The notes: generated from the sequence alone by a model not told the origin. A stretch of 62,000 nucleotides of DNA from Chromera velia (GCA_018398765.1 JAHBMJ010005812.1:1-62000), one strand, 5' to 3'. Shown: positions 22,720-35,612, counted from the stretch's first letter. Numbers and translations: made by a program.

Positions 22720-23064
22720 TGTTACACATGCCAAACTATATAGAAGCGGTCGGGATTTTCGTGAAAAAGTTTGAATGGCCCACACCGCGCTGCCATGCAG
22801 CTAGCTATGGGACATCTCAATAATAAACTCAATAATAAATAGAGTTTGTATGGAAAAACGCATGTTTTGAGCCGTCCGGACACTTTTTACCCTAAGCTTG
22901 ACCCTGGACAACCACGTTTTCTTTCTGTATTCATTTTGCCTAGGCATGAACATTCGTATACCTGACCCGTTGGCAGTCAGCAGCTGCCAGTCAACAGGAA
23001 GACTGGCAGTCTGATAAGTTGGGTGCCTGCAGACAGAGAGGCGTATGCATAGGTGAGGAAGAAA
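22720..23064. other. spacer between LINE repeat and copia element
   Basis: About 345 bp with no open frame or repeat that I recognise. It ends with AGAAA, the target duplication of the copia element. Confidence 0.5.
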
Positions 23065-23314
23065 TGAAAGGTACTAGGCTCTAGCATAGAAGAAAACTTA
23101 CTATAGGAGGATGCAAATCATTCATACGGAGAGGACTGATAAGAAGGAGAATGTCTTCCTTCTTATCAATCAGTCTGTTTGATTCGTATTCAATCATGCT
23201 TCAATCAACATGCGATCACTATTCCATAAAACCATGCGGTGCGCCCGCCCCGCGTATCTCAATAAGATGCGGCGGCGGGTCTGGCGGCGGGCACCTCCAT
23301 ATTGAGCCCTTACA
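23065..23314 (-). repeat. 3' LTR (minus-strand element) of copia
   Basis: Near-identical to 27813-28062. It contains a perfect 11-bp inverted repeat, GATAAGAAGGA/TCCTTCTTATC, at 23138-23167. The adjacent minus-strand G-run (AGGGGGTGAC) is a likely polypurine tract. Confidence 0.94.
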
Positions 23315-23349
23315 GTCACCCCCTGATCGTGAAAACAGAGAACGATCAC

Positions 23350-26300
23350 TCAAGGGCGGAGAAAGTGCACCTTCTTTACAAAATCAATGACTTTCCGTCT
23401 TACATCTGATTTGACAGCAGTCGATCGATCACGAGGGACGTATTGAGTTCTCCTGTCTTTTGAGAGCTTGAGTTTTGTCTGTCTGTCCGCACGCATGACA
23501 TCGGTCGGGCACCACAATATTTTTGCTCTCATTGCCCTAAGTTCCTGCCGAACAAACCGAAGCATGCCTTGAAGACGAGGCTCAGATCTTACCTCTCCTG
23601 TCTCCAACTGTTCCATCAAAGGAGCAGAGTCAGTCACGAATTCAATCGGGAAGTTTGTCGGGCAACCGAACATACACTTCATCCTTCATTTCAGCAGTCA
23701 GAAATGCAGTTCGAACATCCGACTTTGTGCACCCCCATCCCTTTATTGCCGCAAATGAAAGTACAAGTAAGACAGACCACCAATCAGCCATCCCTGAGTA
23801 TGTCTGCAGGTCTTTCCTATCGTCTTGGAATCCCTTCACAACCAGACGCACTTTTGCGACTTTCTTTTCCCCTTTTAGTTTCCAAGTCAGGACCCATCGA
23901 CACCTCATGACTTTCCTACCTTTTGGGACACGCACCCCCCGACAGAAGACCGTTTCATCCAGGAAACGCTGCAGCTCATCAAGCATTCCTTTCTCATAAC
24001 TGCCACTCTTGACCTCTTCATTGGTTATATCAATGTGTTCTTTTTGAGGATTCACGTGACTCATCATTTTTTTGACTACTGTAACAGTCGGATCAACGGG
24101 AACAATCCGAGGGAGGGGACGTCTCTTCTTCTCCTTTTCCACAATCACGCAAGCGAGCTCTTCTTTTAATTTCCCTAGACGCTCTCTCAGCACTTCTTCC
24201 TTCTCTTCATCATCTTGTGCAGCCTGCACTTCCTCTCTACCTTCCTGCGCACGAAGCGCATTCCCATCATTGTCTACCCCCCAATCCACCTCAACATCTT
24301 CAACGACAGGGAACGGAGGCACACCCCCTCCGTCTTCTCTTTCCTCTTTCTTTGGCAGCCGTCTGGCCCCCCTTCTGGGCTCTGAATCCCTCTCTGCTTC
24401 CTCTCTTTCCTCTCTCTCCCCTTCCTCTCCCCCCTCCTGCTGTGCATGCATCTCGAGCTGACCTGTCTGAATTTGTATACCTGCAGGGCTGTGAAGGGGA
24501 AAAGAGAAAGGCTGTGCACCTCCTATGTCTGACGACACAGAAGTTGCAACATAGCGCTCACACAGTCGAGCAGCCATATGAGAGATAGAAAGAAAGAAAC
24601 GAGCAGACGCGAAAGAAGAAGAGAACTTTGCAGGAGGACGATCTCCCGCATCGCAAGGCACCTCCTCAATATCAACATCTGAGAAGGCCCCATCATCCAG
24701 CTCATCTGACCCCCTCTTCTCACCCCCCAATCCCGGAGACACCCCAGAAAGAGAAGGAGAAGACGAGTAAGAAGAAAAAGAATCATTCATATTCCCACCC
24801 TGCCCCCCTTCCCCTTTCGATTCTCCAAGAGAAGAGAGAGAAGAGTTAAACAGTTTGCGATCCATGCCTCTCCACGCAACAAATGAGACAGAAGAGGGAG
24901 GAATACGAATGGGCTTCCAACCATTGTTCTTTCTAATTATTACCTTCACCACATTTAAATTTTTGATTCCTCCAAAGAAGCCCTCGACACCATGCACAGG
25001 CTCTTCGTCTTTCTTTCTTGGACGGGCATCGTATATCCATACACGATCACCAACAGTGATGGAAGGAATCTCTGCTGCACGTTCTTCTCAAAAAAAAGCG
25101 CAAACAGGGGACTTACCGGTGATAGTCGAGACGCAATTGTTCAATTCTTGAACCACCCCCTGGAACAGCCACTTTTCAGTGTAGGGGGGAAGACCGGTTT
25201 GTCTCCTCACCTTCCGAAGGAGACGCTTCACTGTCCGATTTGCTCTCTCCCCCTGGCTCTGATGTTGAGGGGTATAGTCCGCCCCCCTCCGGTGAAAAAT
25301 TCTCTCTTCCTGACAAAAGTGATCATACTGCCCTTTCTTATCCCCCGAGAACTCTTTTCTATTGTCTGTCTGTACAACCTCCATCTTTCCACAGCGAGGC
25401 TCAAAGCGACGCACGACCAAACAGAGATGTCTGACTGCCTGTGTCTTGCATCCAAGAATCTGTCCATCTATCAGTCTTCCTTTTCTTTCAGTTAGAAGAC
25501 TTGCCGGCACTTCCCCAGATAAAAAGAGAAGATCTTGTGTCCAATGAAATCCTAATCTCTCTGGTACCCCCCCTCCCTGCCTGGCTGGTATCCGTTTCAT
25601 CTCTGCATTGACCTCTCTACACTCCCTGCAGTCAATTCCTTTTCTGCACTCTTCTACCATCACTCGGTGTGCCATGCCTTTCTTTTTAAAGCATACATAG
25701 AGCCGTCTCCCTGTCGCATGCCCAAACCTACCATGCCACAAATTCAACTCTGCAGGGGACATGTGCTCTGTGCATTGCTGTGCCCATGAGACGGAAAGCT
25801 TCGCCTTGTCGGGCATCCGCTCCCTGGCAGCCTCATCGGTGCCTAAAGAAACAAAAGAAGAAGAATCTGAAACAATGGTCAGGTAGACACAGTCCTTTCT
25901 GTCTGCACTCAAATAAAATTTAGAGGGAGGAGAAGAAGACGACGGAGAGAGAACACGCACTTAGTCTACATGCACCCCATCTCTCTCATACAAACGCGAG
26001 CTCTCACTGCACCACCCCCCTTGCCAGGAAATTCAACCCAAAAGGGAGGGTCCACTTTTTGCATCCTGTAACCCCTCACTGAGAGGAAAGACACAGGGAC
26101 TGACGATTTAAAGGCCCCTTTCAGAAGAGGACAAACGGGCTCTCCATCTACCCCCTCAAGTAGAAGTGAGACCTACACCTCCTCAGCGTATACCATCTCT
26201 CCCTCTGAGGCCTCCTCATACCTGAACTCACAGGGCCTGTGGGAAATAATCGAGTCCTCGAGATCCCCCCTAATTAAATGCCGACTGCACCCTGTATCGG

Positions 26301-26460
26301 CAACAGGGGACTTCTTTCTCCACACCCATCTCGACTCCCCTAAGCTCCCCACTGCCCCCATATGCTCCTTCCTTTCTTCCTCTCCGCCTGTGTCATCGTT
26401 ATCACTGAGGGGGGCGAAAGAATTTTTGAGGTGGATCCCCCCCCTAACTTGCACACCCTT
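23350..26460 (-). pseudogene. copia protease-integrase-RT-RNase H remnant
   Basis: Read on the minus strand. Protease at 26173-26454 has the active-site ADTGCSRHLI. The integrase zinc region LWHGRFGHATGRRLY and CRECRE lie near 25620-25760; its catalytic core follows with VQTDNRKEFSG and HQSQGERANRT as D and E sites. Reverse transcriptase begins near 24080, with RCRWVLTWKLKGE and KSDVRTAFLTAEM, and stops at DEVYVRLPDKLP near 23650. The next recognisable piece is already the end of RNase H (FVTDSAPLMEQL to WCPTDVMRADRQTK, 23645-23470). The part between, including the catalytic YVDD box, is missing. A long acidic linker with Glu/Arg repeats precedes the RT. Confidence 0.88.
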
Positions 26461-26507
26461 CTCAAAGCCTAAGCGTCGTCAGGCGCTGCTGCGCCCCCCC
26501 CCCCCCC

Positions 26508-26560
26508 NNNNNNNNNNNNNNNNNNNNNNNNNNNNNNNNNNNNNNNNNNNNNNNNNNNNN
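26508..26560. other. assembly gap (53 N)
   Basis: Run of N directly after a run of about 15 C, inside the copia element. Its true size is unknown. Confidence 0.99.
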
Positions 26561-27766
26561 CCGGTCCCCTGCCCCCCATTCTTCTTGCAGACAGGGGCCT
26601 TGTCCTAATGCCCCTTCTCCCCACATGCCCTGCAGGGGGAAGCACCGTCGAGGGTGGCTCTACAGGTGCTGACGTGTCTATTTCTACACGTCTGACAGAC
26701 ATTGTCAAGAGGGGAGTCTTGTGAGCCGGAGGAGCTCTGCCCCCCCCCATTCACCCCCTCGGCCGCCCTGTTTGCCTTCTCCACACCCTGTGAACCCCTC
26801 TCCCTCTCCTGCTCCTGCAGCTCTGTCTGGGGGCTGTCCGTCAGAGCGAATTTCTTGAGGATCTTTCGCATCATCGAAAATTTGATGCGGGAAAGAGAGA
26901 GGTCATTGAGTTCGGCAACATTGTCCAACTCCTCAAACACTTCGTCGGGAAGAGTACAAAGGACCTCCTTATGCTGGAATCTGACTCGAGTGAACGAATT
27001 CAGGACGTTGGGGACGAGACCGTCTTCATCGATATGGTACTTCTCTTTGGATGCGTCACAAAGAAGCTTATCCAGCCTCTTGTGAATGGTGTAGTAAGAG
27101 AAAATGAGACTAGAGCGAACAATGGGGAGGCCGACCTTGTCCACTTTGTCACAATGATACGGGAAAAACTGAATGCGAAGGGCAATCTTGCTTTCGACCT
27201 TGAAGATAAGAAGACCGTACTCCTTTCGGAGTGCGCGGGGAATGTTCTCGGCAAGCACACCCCGATCCAGCAATCTCTGGATATCACGGTTCACCTCCGA
27301 GTTCTCGAGCTTATCAAAGCAGACCTTCATTTTATTCCTCCAACTCTCGTCCGAAACAAAGCGTTCTCTAGGTAGCTGGTCGTTGCAAAAGTTTTGCTAC
27401 TTCTGCTCCCACTCCTTAATGTGCTGCTTATTCTGTATCTGAGGTACAGCACTGAAGTCAACTTTCACGTAGCAGTAGGAAGAAGAAGCGGACACAGAAG
27501 GGGCCTGCTCCTCATCCTCTGGAGGAGAATCAACACGAGCAACAGGAGACGGGGCTTATGAGAGTGACAGGGTAAGAGCAACCATCTCTTCTTTAATTCC
27601 TCTCTGCACTGAGAAATTAATCAGGGCCTGCAAATCGCTTTTGGAGAGAACAATCATCTCTCCTGAACCCGTTGGTACACCGGCTGCGGTAGGCTGCGGC
27701 CGCTGCAGCCTCAGCTGCCTGCTGTTCTTTCTGGAGTCTTCTCTTCTCTGTACGAGTCCGCACCAT
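26561..27766 (-). pseudogene. copia gag remnant with zinc knuckles
   Basis: Minus-strand ATG at 27766 (MVRTRTEKRRLQKEQQ) starts a frame that shifts near 27680 and has stops near 27555 and 27400, then runs open from 27330 to the gap. The middle part is helical and charged. Near the gap lie CQTCRNRHVSTC and CRACGEKGH, two zinc-knuckle-like motifs. The gap cuts the end of gag. Confidence 0.75.
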
Positions 27767-27812
27767 TTTTAAAAATTCCGGTTTAACTCAATCAGATCGT
27801 GACACACTGGAT

Positions 27813-28062
27813 TGAAAGGTACTAGGCTCTAGCATAGAAAAGAACTTACTATAGGAGGATGCAAATCATTCATACGGAGAGGACTGATAAGAAGGAGAAT
27901 GTCTTCCTTCTTATCAATCAGTCTGTTTGATTCGTATTCAATCATGCTTCAATCAACATGCGATCACTATTCTATAAAACAATGTGGTGCGCCCGCCCCG
28001 CGTATCTCAATAAGATGCGGCGGCAGGTCTGGCGGCGGGCACCTCCATATTGAGCTCTTACA
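27813..28062 (-). repeat. 5' LTR (minus-strand element) of copia
   Basis: 250 bp matching 23065-23314, with the same hairpin at 27886-27915. Followed on the plus side by the target duplication AGAAA. Confidence 0.94.
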
Positions 28063-28067
28063 AGAAA

Positions 28068-28878
28068 TAAGAGCACAGAAAGGTGCATGAAGACGCAAGT
28101 CACATTTTCATCTAAACCTCTCACCAAGCACAGAAAGATGGAAACGGTTGCAAAAAGACCCAGGAAGTAGCACAAGCCAGATAGAGCCTGCTGCAAGGAC
28201 CTGGATTGAAGATACTAATCGAAAAAAGTCATTCTCACTTACTCCTCAGCCTACACACCTGACTCATACTACATTTTCTACATCATTTTTTAACTTAAAA
28301 AGTCAAACCAAGGCGCGGTCTCACCCGGAATAATATACAAAAAAGTGATGTTTCTGGTCTTCTTTTTCAACCTTCTAACTAGAAACATACTCAAATTTGG
28401 CAGCAGGAGGCCACAGAAAGATGAAACGAAAAGGAGACGCATGCATGGGTACGAATTGGCATAGACGGTCAAACAGCTCAGTGCGCGTCAGCACATGGAG
28501 TGCGCGCAAGCACCCAGTCGGGCAATTTTGTCACACCCATTCTATTTACTACTGAGAATTCCCATAGCTTGGGATCTCCTAGCTAGCTGGCGCGGCGGCG
28601 CCCCCGAAGGATATCTGTATCGTCTTCACGAGTCCCTCTCTCCATCTTTCTTTTCGAAGAATTTGAAAACCGGGATGCTGAGCAAAAGAGCGAAAGAAGA
28701 GAGGGGTGAGAGATTTTAAACCAACTTCGTGCATTTGGTTCGTTTTGGGCCAGGAGACAGGTGTGTAGAAGAGGAGACGGCAGTCGAGACCAGAGGAGAC
28801 GGGGAAGCGTTCCTCGCTCGCATCTCGCATCTGTCTTCTCCTGCCAGCGGGGCAGCTTCCTGAAATTCGTTCTGAAAG
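28068..28878 (+). promoter_or_regulatory. upstream region of the lipase-GTPase locus
   Basis: No gene seen. A GCATGCATG motif lies at about 28439, 440 bp before the proposed ATG at 28879. The 5' untranslated region probably lies within 28600-28878. Confidence 0.35.
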
Positions 28879-31800
28879 ATGGAGGAAAATTCCACAACGG
28901 TGCGTGGGCTTTGATCGCTCATCGCATTTAACGTTAGTTTGTTTCCCATACACATCTAACAACCTGTGCACCTTTTTTCTTTGCAGGATGAAAGGCTCCT
29001 CGATCCGCAAGAGTATCTCGGTGATGTCCTTGCTGCAGTCGACCTGCTGAAGGAGAAGGTGAAGAATGCTTCTTTAGATCCAGCTGACTGGCTGGACCGC
29101 ACATACGCACGCTCACGTCTCGAGAGTGTCACCTTCTCTTACAAAGAGGACAGACCTCGTGCTCTGTTGGGCAACCTGAGGCAGCAACCCGACACAGTGC
29201 TTGTGGCATTCCGAGATTCCACGGATGCCGACGACTGGCTCAACACAAACCTACGCGCCTACGGGGACCCGAACATTTTTGATCGTGTTGGCTCTATGCA
29301 TGCGGGATTCTATGAGCGCGCAAAGGATGTCCCTCCTGAGCCGTTTCTTGAAATGCTCCGTTCAGGAAAGAGGCTGGTAGTGTGCGGTCTTTGAAGTTTC
29401 CCAAGGGTCTGCAGTGGGGGAGGCCTTTCTCCTCCAGCTGATGAAGCTCCCCTTTTGGAAACCCGAACACCTCCGGCTGGTCGTCTTCATCGGTCTCGCC
29501 TCCCCCCTCCTGTACGACAAGGCGTTCATGAAGGATCAATTGGTCGAGCGGACCTATGGCCGCAACAAGCACAGGTACGCAGACGTCTTCCACCACTTCA
29601 TCAACCGCAACGCTCTTATCCCTTACTTCCCATGTCTCTGCAAAAGCTGAGAGAATTGATAGAGCAGTCAGGACAGCAAAGCATTCCGTTTGTCAGCACC
29701 TTCGCATCGGAGGTACTTGACACCCTCTTGCCCGATTGTGTCCCGGGGGGGATTTGGTACCTCATGCAGGATGGCGGAGAGGTTGTGACCGTGGCCGCCC
29801 ATGAAAGCGGGCCGGTCCCAGCGTTGGAGCAACAGTTCCGTCCGTTTGACGCCGCTGATATCCGACGGGAGGAATTGCAGCGTCATTCCTTCCACCAGTA
29901 CAGGGCAGTCATACAGAATCACTTCAGTAGTTCTGCTGTGTTGAAGCAGGCAGACCCGCACATTCCTGACAGAAAAAGAGAGCCCCTAGTTCGTTCAGCG
30001 AGCACCGAACTTGACTGCTCTGCAGTCGTGAGCAGGGGTGAAAAGGGTGTGTGGCAAATGGAGGTCTCCGTTTCTGGAGCCGTTGTCGGTTGGGTGCACC
30101 ATGTGCACTTGTACATCGACGGTGACAAGAGCACCTTCAACAGCCGGGCAAGGGGGGGCGAAGCAAAGCTGCGGTTGACGACCCCTCTTGACTGTTGCAT
30201 CCAGAAAACCCTGGGCCTGCTTCCCCTCAGAGCAGTTGTCGATTTAGAGTTTTTCACTTACCTGAGACCCGAGCCTTTGAAGCTCAGCTGTCCGCTGAGA
30301 ATCATAAGTGACTCGGCGTTGCCCGAAGCGCTTGACGGCGCAAAGCACAAAGACATCCTGAATTCTGCGATTGCCCTTGCAATTCTCTGCGATGCCGAAT
30401 CGAAGAATCGGGTGAGAGCGCTGCGGAAGATTGAGGAAAAGTTGATCACCATGACGAACCTTCTGCCCATCGAGGTTTTGTTCCTCCCCCTAGCAATGGG
30501 GGCCCCCCTTTCTCCCCTCGCTACCAAACTCATTCACGAAACGAATCCAACTGCCCGAAACATCACCAGTCGCATAGCATTCGAAATGTTTCTCTCGTGT
30601 GTGAACCACGTTGAAGGAGGGGTGCGGGAGAGAGGGAGCAAGTGGATGCAGCGACTGAGTTCGTTGGCAAACTCGCTAAGCGAGGCGTGGCGGTACGCGT
30701 TGCCTGACAGTGGCGACGATTTCTCGGAAGCTTCACAGGGGGGGCGGAATTCCGAGGCTGTTGCTCTGCCTTCTACTGCCCCGCGAAAAGGTTTTTACTC
30801 CCCCGTTTCGACCGTCAAAACATCCATCTGCCGTCTGACAAGCGTGCTAGAAAATCGGGACGATGAAGAGCAGTGCAGACGCGAGAGTCTTGACGTCCTA
30901 AAAACGATCCGAGACGCGCTTGAAAGGCTCTCCGCAGACCACGCACGCGTGGGTGCTCCTGATCTTTGCGGTTTGACGTTTCAGGACGTTGCACCGAACC
31001 TCATCCAAGAGAGGTTTGGGGAAATCCAAAGAGATCTGGAGACTCTCAATGCGTCGAGGTCGGCAGTTGGGGGGAAAGGGGGTGAAGAGGAAGAGCCACA
31101 CGTGCGTGAGTCGGCACAGGGACGCATCGAGACTGGGATCCGAGAGATTGAAGAGCTGTCTCAGTTCTCACTGATGTTTTTTGAAAAGGAGGAGAGGAGC
31201 GGGGAGAAAGAGTATTAGGAATTTGGGTTTGGGTATGGAAGGGAAAAGAGTGGCCTTCTGATGACTGCAGCGAAAGGGGTGGGAATAGGAATTTGCGCTC
31301 CTTTGGTGGGTGTGTTCAAGGGACGGCAAGCAATGAAAGAGTCTTTTAGAGGCAAGGGTGGGGCGTGGGTTGACTGGCGGGAGGGCTTTGCAGAATTGAA
31401 CAGACGTATTTTTACAGCTACAACAGCGCTTGATACGCTTGAGGACTTTGAACAGTGGGTGTCAAAGCGAATCGCTGCTGTTGAAGGTACGAAAGTGGGA
31501 GAAAGAGCGGGGGATGTAGAGCGTTTCGTTTGTCGTTACTTTTCCAAACAGAAGCGACAGGTGTTCGAGCCTGGTTTCACCTCGTCCATGATTATCCGAG
31601 ATGACAATTGGGCTTCGTTCGTTGGGGAGGCATTCAAGGACCACGATCGCAGAAACCGGTTTCAGCTTTTGCAGCAGGTTCGCTACGTATGGACACTGCG
31701 CGAAATGCGAGAGTCCTCTCTGGTGTACCCATTGTGGGCATCTTCGGCACGACCAACGTCGGCAAGACCTCCCTCCTCAGAAAGCTCCTCCCCGAGGCAG

Positions 31801-32401
31801 AACATCTGCCAAAGCCGGGTATGAGCACCCAGCACGCAACCAACGTCCCTCGCATCTACCAGACGCCAGCAAACCCGGCCTCGTGGTCCTCGACTCCTGC
31901 GGGATGGACGACAAGCAGCGCAGCAATAACTTCGACATCTTCCGCAACATTCCCGCCGTCGTCGTCCTCGTTCTCCCTGCTGCCCGTGGAGGAGCCCTGA
32001 ACGAGGAGATCCGAAATCTGTACAAGCTGACTGCTCAGGGACCCCCTTACAGTCCCCGTCCCCAGAAAATCTTGACCCTTTTCAACAGGGCCGACGACCT
32101 CTTCGAAGTTGATGACGATGAAGAAAAAGACCCCGAAGAGTTGACCCTTCAGACCCTAGTCAAAGAAGAGGACCACAGGGAGGGGTTGATCTCGATCAGC
32201 AACGATCCTGCGTGTCCCCGCTGGTGGAGCTGCCTTGCAAATGTTCGTAAGTTCAACCACCGACCCTCGGACTCTAGAGAGTATCGTCTCCCCCCTCAGC
32301 TCTGTTACAACCCCAATATTAAAGCTCAGTCAAAAGGAATCCACTCAGCAGACCAAATCATTCAGTGGGTCGAAACCACCGTCCGTAATGCGTCTGTATG
32401 A
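28879..32401 (+). pseudogene. class 3 lipase - GTPase fusion, frame-broken
   Basis: Exon 1 (28879-28899, MEENSTT) splices at a GTGCGT donor to exon 2 at 28987. Exon 2 encodes a class 3 lipase: VLVAFRDSTDADDWLNTNL and HAGFYERA are family signatures. The frame breaks at VVCG, exactly where the GxSxG nucleophile motif belongs. It resumes +1 (SQGSAVGEAFLL) to about 29632, then returns to the first frame for about 530 codons of beta-rich and coiled-coil sequence. A TAG at 31216 follows, and the same frame continues at 31261. Near 31720 a shift leads to the P-loop GIFGTTNVGKTS; near 31862 a second shift leads to DSCGMDD (G3) and NRADD (G4). The gene thus had an esterase and a TRAFAC-like GTPase in one chain. 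It is a recent pseudogene or suffers from sequence errors; domain identity is good, current function doubtful. Confidence 0.72.
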
Positions 32402-32861
32402 GACTTGTAAGAGAACCCTCGCTGAGTCTTTGTTGAGGGGGGCGAAGTCTCTGAAACCCAGCTGTCACAGCGGGTGGTCAGACCTCATGCCGGGGAGTCG
32501 ACAAAGTGGAAGAGAATACGAAGCAGGGGCATGCATGTGTACAATGAGAAGGAGTGGAGGGAGAACGGGTGATTGATGGCTGCATGTGTTGGAGAGACAA
32601 ATTAAAGTCTCCAGATGAGACGAAACAAGTGCTCAGAACGGATTTGGGGGAGAAGTGGGTGCAGTCTTGCTGAAAGTTGTAACATGGTAGCTCGTAATTT
32701 GTTTTTTCGGAGCGGCACAGTCCGTCTTGTCTTTCCCTTTTTTTCAATCTGCTATTTAACATTTCTTTGCCTTCATCTTCGCACTTCTCAGTGTATTCCT
32801 CAAGCGAATAAGAGGCTCGATTTTGTCAGTCCTGTCTCTTACTGTTCGCCTCACAAGTTTG

Positions 32862-32862
<1 letters not shown>
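32402..32862. other. 3' flank of lipase-GTPase locus, no gene seen
   Basis: Probable 3' untranslated sequence running into a microsatellite. No domain-bearing frame. Confidence 0.5.
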
Positions 32863-32952
<90 letters not shown>

Positions 32953-32954
32953 GC

Positions 32955-32986
<32 letters not shown>

Positions 32987-33000
32987 GCGTGCGTACGTGC
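32863..33000. repeat. (CT)n(GT)n microsatellite
   Basis: CT run followed by a TG run with TATG interruptions. Confidence 0.97.
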
Positions 33001-34220
33001 GTGCATGCTTGTCTGTGTATGCGTGGGTGTAAAGCACTCTCATATCTATCTGTGCGAAAGTAAAGGTCCTCTCAGTCGATACGGCACGTACAGCCGTTCA
33101 AGCTTTTGCCTACTTGAGAACCAGTCCATGGTGCATGTCGACGGGTGTCCAGACTTTACTGCAGTTTGAGAGCCATGCACTCAAGCAAACCAAAGAGCGA
33201 GAGAGGAAAAGCAAGTGTTTTGTTGCGGGGCTCTCAGCCCATGCGCTGACAAGCTGCTGGCGCTGAGTGAAGTACGCGTGTGGCGGGACTCCGTCACCCA
33301 ATTCGGTGAGAGTATCAGAGGCACGTGAATTGATCCTCTATGTGTAACGTAAATATGTATGTGTTTGTTTTTCAGGATTTCTTGGTATTGTCCTCACTTT
33401 TGGGACTTCGCAATCTACTTCGCAATGAGAACTCTTGAGTTGATACAGCTTCGTCTGTATTCGTCTGCACAGACTGCACCTAGGACTGCGCAGTACTATA
33501 CGGCAATAAAAACAAAAACAATTCGGTTTATACACCACCGGAACCGTCGCTTCTACATTCGAAATTCAGATTGCAAATTTATTAAAGCGTACGTCATTTA
33601 TTTATTTGGTTAGTTCGAGGATGTCTAACCCCAGTTGGAGCGCTAAGCTCCCGAACATTCTGAATACATGCATAATCATGCTAGGAATCATGCATAGTAA
33701 CTGTTATTGTTTGCAAAGACGCCAATATAAAAGTATTGTCATGCGTTATACCTATGGGATTCAAGTTTCTAATTTTTAATTAAGTTCAATTAGGTTCACG
33801 CTTATTAGCAAAGTGATCAAGCTATCTTTTTATACTGAAATTTGCAGTATTCACTGACTATTAAACCCATAATATCAGGCGAGTTCCGTTCATATCTAGG
33901 TTCATGTCAAACTATATTAAAAATAATATTTGAAGCCACCCTTGCAAGTTGAACAGCGTTTGTATAAAAACGCGATCGAATTATAGATTTAACATAACAT
34001 GACCTTCAAGCATCCTTTAAGCTAGCTGTGAATCCTCTAATGAGTCTATAGTAATGGATACTATAATAAAACGCTAAGTTTAACGCTTATTGATATATAG
34101 CCTGATCTGACGAATAGACACTGACAGACAGAAAGACAAGCAGACTATATGTTTCTTCTTCTCCCCTCTTTTCTTTATGAACACAACAAACAAAAAGAAA
34201 GAAAGAACAAAGACAAAAGA
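33001..34220. other. intergenic, AT-rich, no gene seen
   Basis: GC-moderate to about 33320, then strongly AT-rich. I see no conserved frame or RNA gene. Confidence 0.5.
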
Positions 34221-34224
34221 ACAG

Positions 34225-34253
<29 letters not shown>
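34221..34253. repeat. (GACA)n microsatellite
   Basis: Tetranucleotide run at the 3' side of the minus-strand gene. Confidence 0.95.
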
Positions 34254-34255
<2 letters not shown>

Positions 34256-34420
34256 AATACCGTCGCGTTTCCGAACTACCCACCCATGCACCCACCCACC
34301 CCCACACGCCAAACGCACAACATCTTGACATGGATATGGCTGATGATGTAAGTACGTCCGACTGCTGTGAAGCAGAGCTGCAGTACGTCATACTGGAACT
34401 CAGGCTTGGATCATACACGG

Positions 34421-35496
34421 TCATCTGCTGTTTTTTAGTTCTTCCATTTTTTCTGCAAACGCCCTCTTTCTCCACTTCGCTGCTGCCTTCTCTTTGGCCT
34501 CCTCCTTGATGTGGTTCAACCTCGCTTCCAGCCTCGCTTCTTCTCCTCCGATTTCTTCGTTCTCCTTCTTAATATTTCCAAGCTTCTCTTCCAGTTCATC
34601 AGATTTGTCCTTCCATTTGTTCGTCACCCCTCCCATCAGGTGACCGAATCCAGAGACTTGCTCTACGTTGATCGAGGAGTCCTCCACCTCCCCCCCCGAT
34701 CCCCTCAACTCAGACGCCACCTCCAGGCACTGGGGGCCGTAGCACACCCACTGATTCGATCGCTTGCGGCTGGGCTCCCGCCACTCCGCAGGCTCCACAT
34801 ATGCCTGCATGCATATACAATATACAGACAGCATGGCATTGAATGAAGGTTAGTCTGCGAAAAAGGCAGTCGCTCCTGACTGTAAGTTCAGACGGCTGAG
34901 ACCCCTGTGCATCTACTTGCATCCCCTAACCTACTCGTCCACCAATTCAGGCACGCAATGCATGCAGCAGAATCACGCCACAAAGGCTACGCTCACCCAG
35001 TATCAACTCATTCACTCACTCCGTCGGACAGGGTCCTGCAGAAGTCGACTGAGCCAAGTCGGTGTATTGGCTCATATTCCTGTCTCTGGGTTGTATTTAT
35101 ATCATCGACACAATTAGCCGACCGAAGACCACTTCAGAGACAGACGTACATGCACCATGCACAGGCTAACGAACCTACCTGAACATTCACAAGCACACGA
35201 CGCCTTAGCATACAAGTGCATGCACACACGTATGCTTACTTCTCACTCACTCGTCCGTTCGCTCGCTGACTCACTCACTCTCCTCCTGAACTCTTTCGTG
35301 TATAAACGTACCCAACCACGCGGGGGAACGAAGCAAGGGGGGAAAAGAGGAGTGAGGGAGACAGCCTCCGTCATAGAGATCAGAGAGAGAGACAGACAGA
35401 CTGTATGGTTTCTTTCCCTCCTCTTCTTCAGAGACATACATACATACATACATACATACAGACAGACAGACAGACAGACAGACAGACGGACAGACA

Positions 35497-35563
<67 letters not shown>

Positions 35564-35612
35564 TATATGTTTCTTCTTCTCCCTCCTTTTCTTCATGCAC
35601 ACCACAGACAAA

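Larger units (their letters stand above)
23065..28062 (-). mobile_element. Ty1/copia LTR retrotransposon with internal deletion
   Basis: LTRs at 23065-23314 and 27813-28062, each 250 bp, begin TGAAAGG and end CTTACA in plus-strand reading. AGAAA occurs just outside both ends (23060-23064 and 28063-28067). Coding runs on the minus strand in copia order: gag, protease, integrase, reverse transcriptase, RNase H. The second half of the reverse transcriptase with its YVDD-type active site and most of RNase H are absent, and stops and frame shifts break gag and pol. A 53-base assembly gap lies between gag and protease, so true length is uncertain. Confidence 0.93.
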
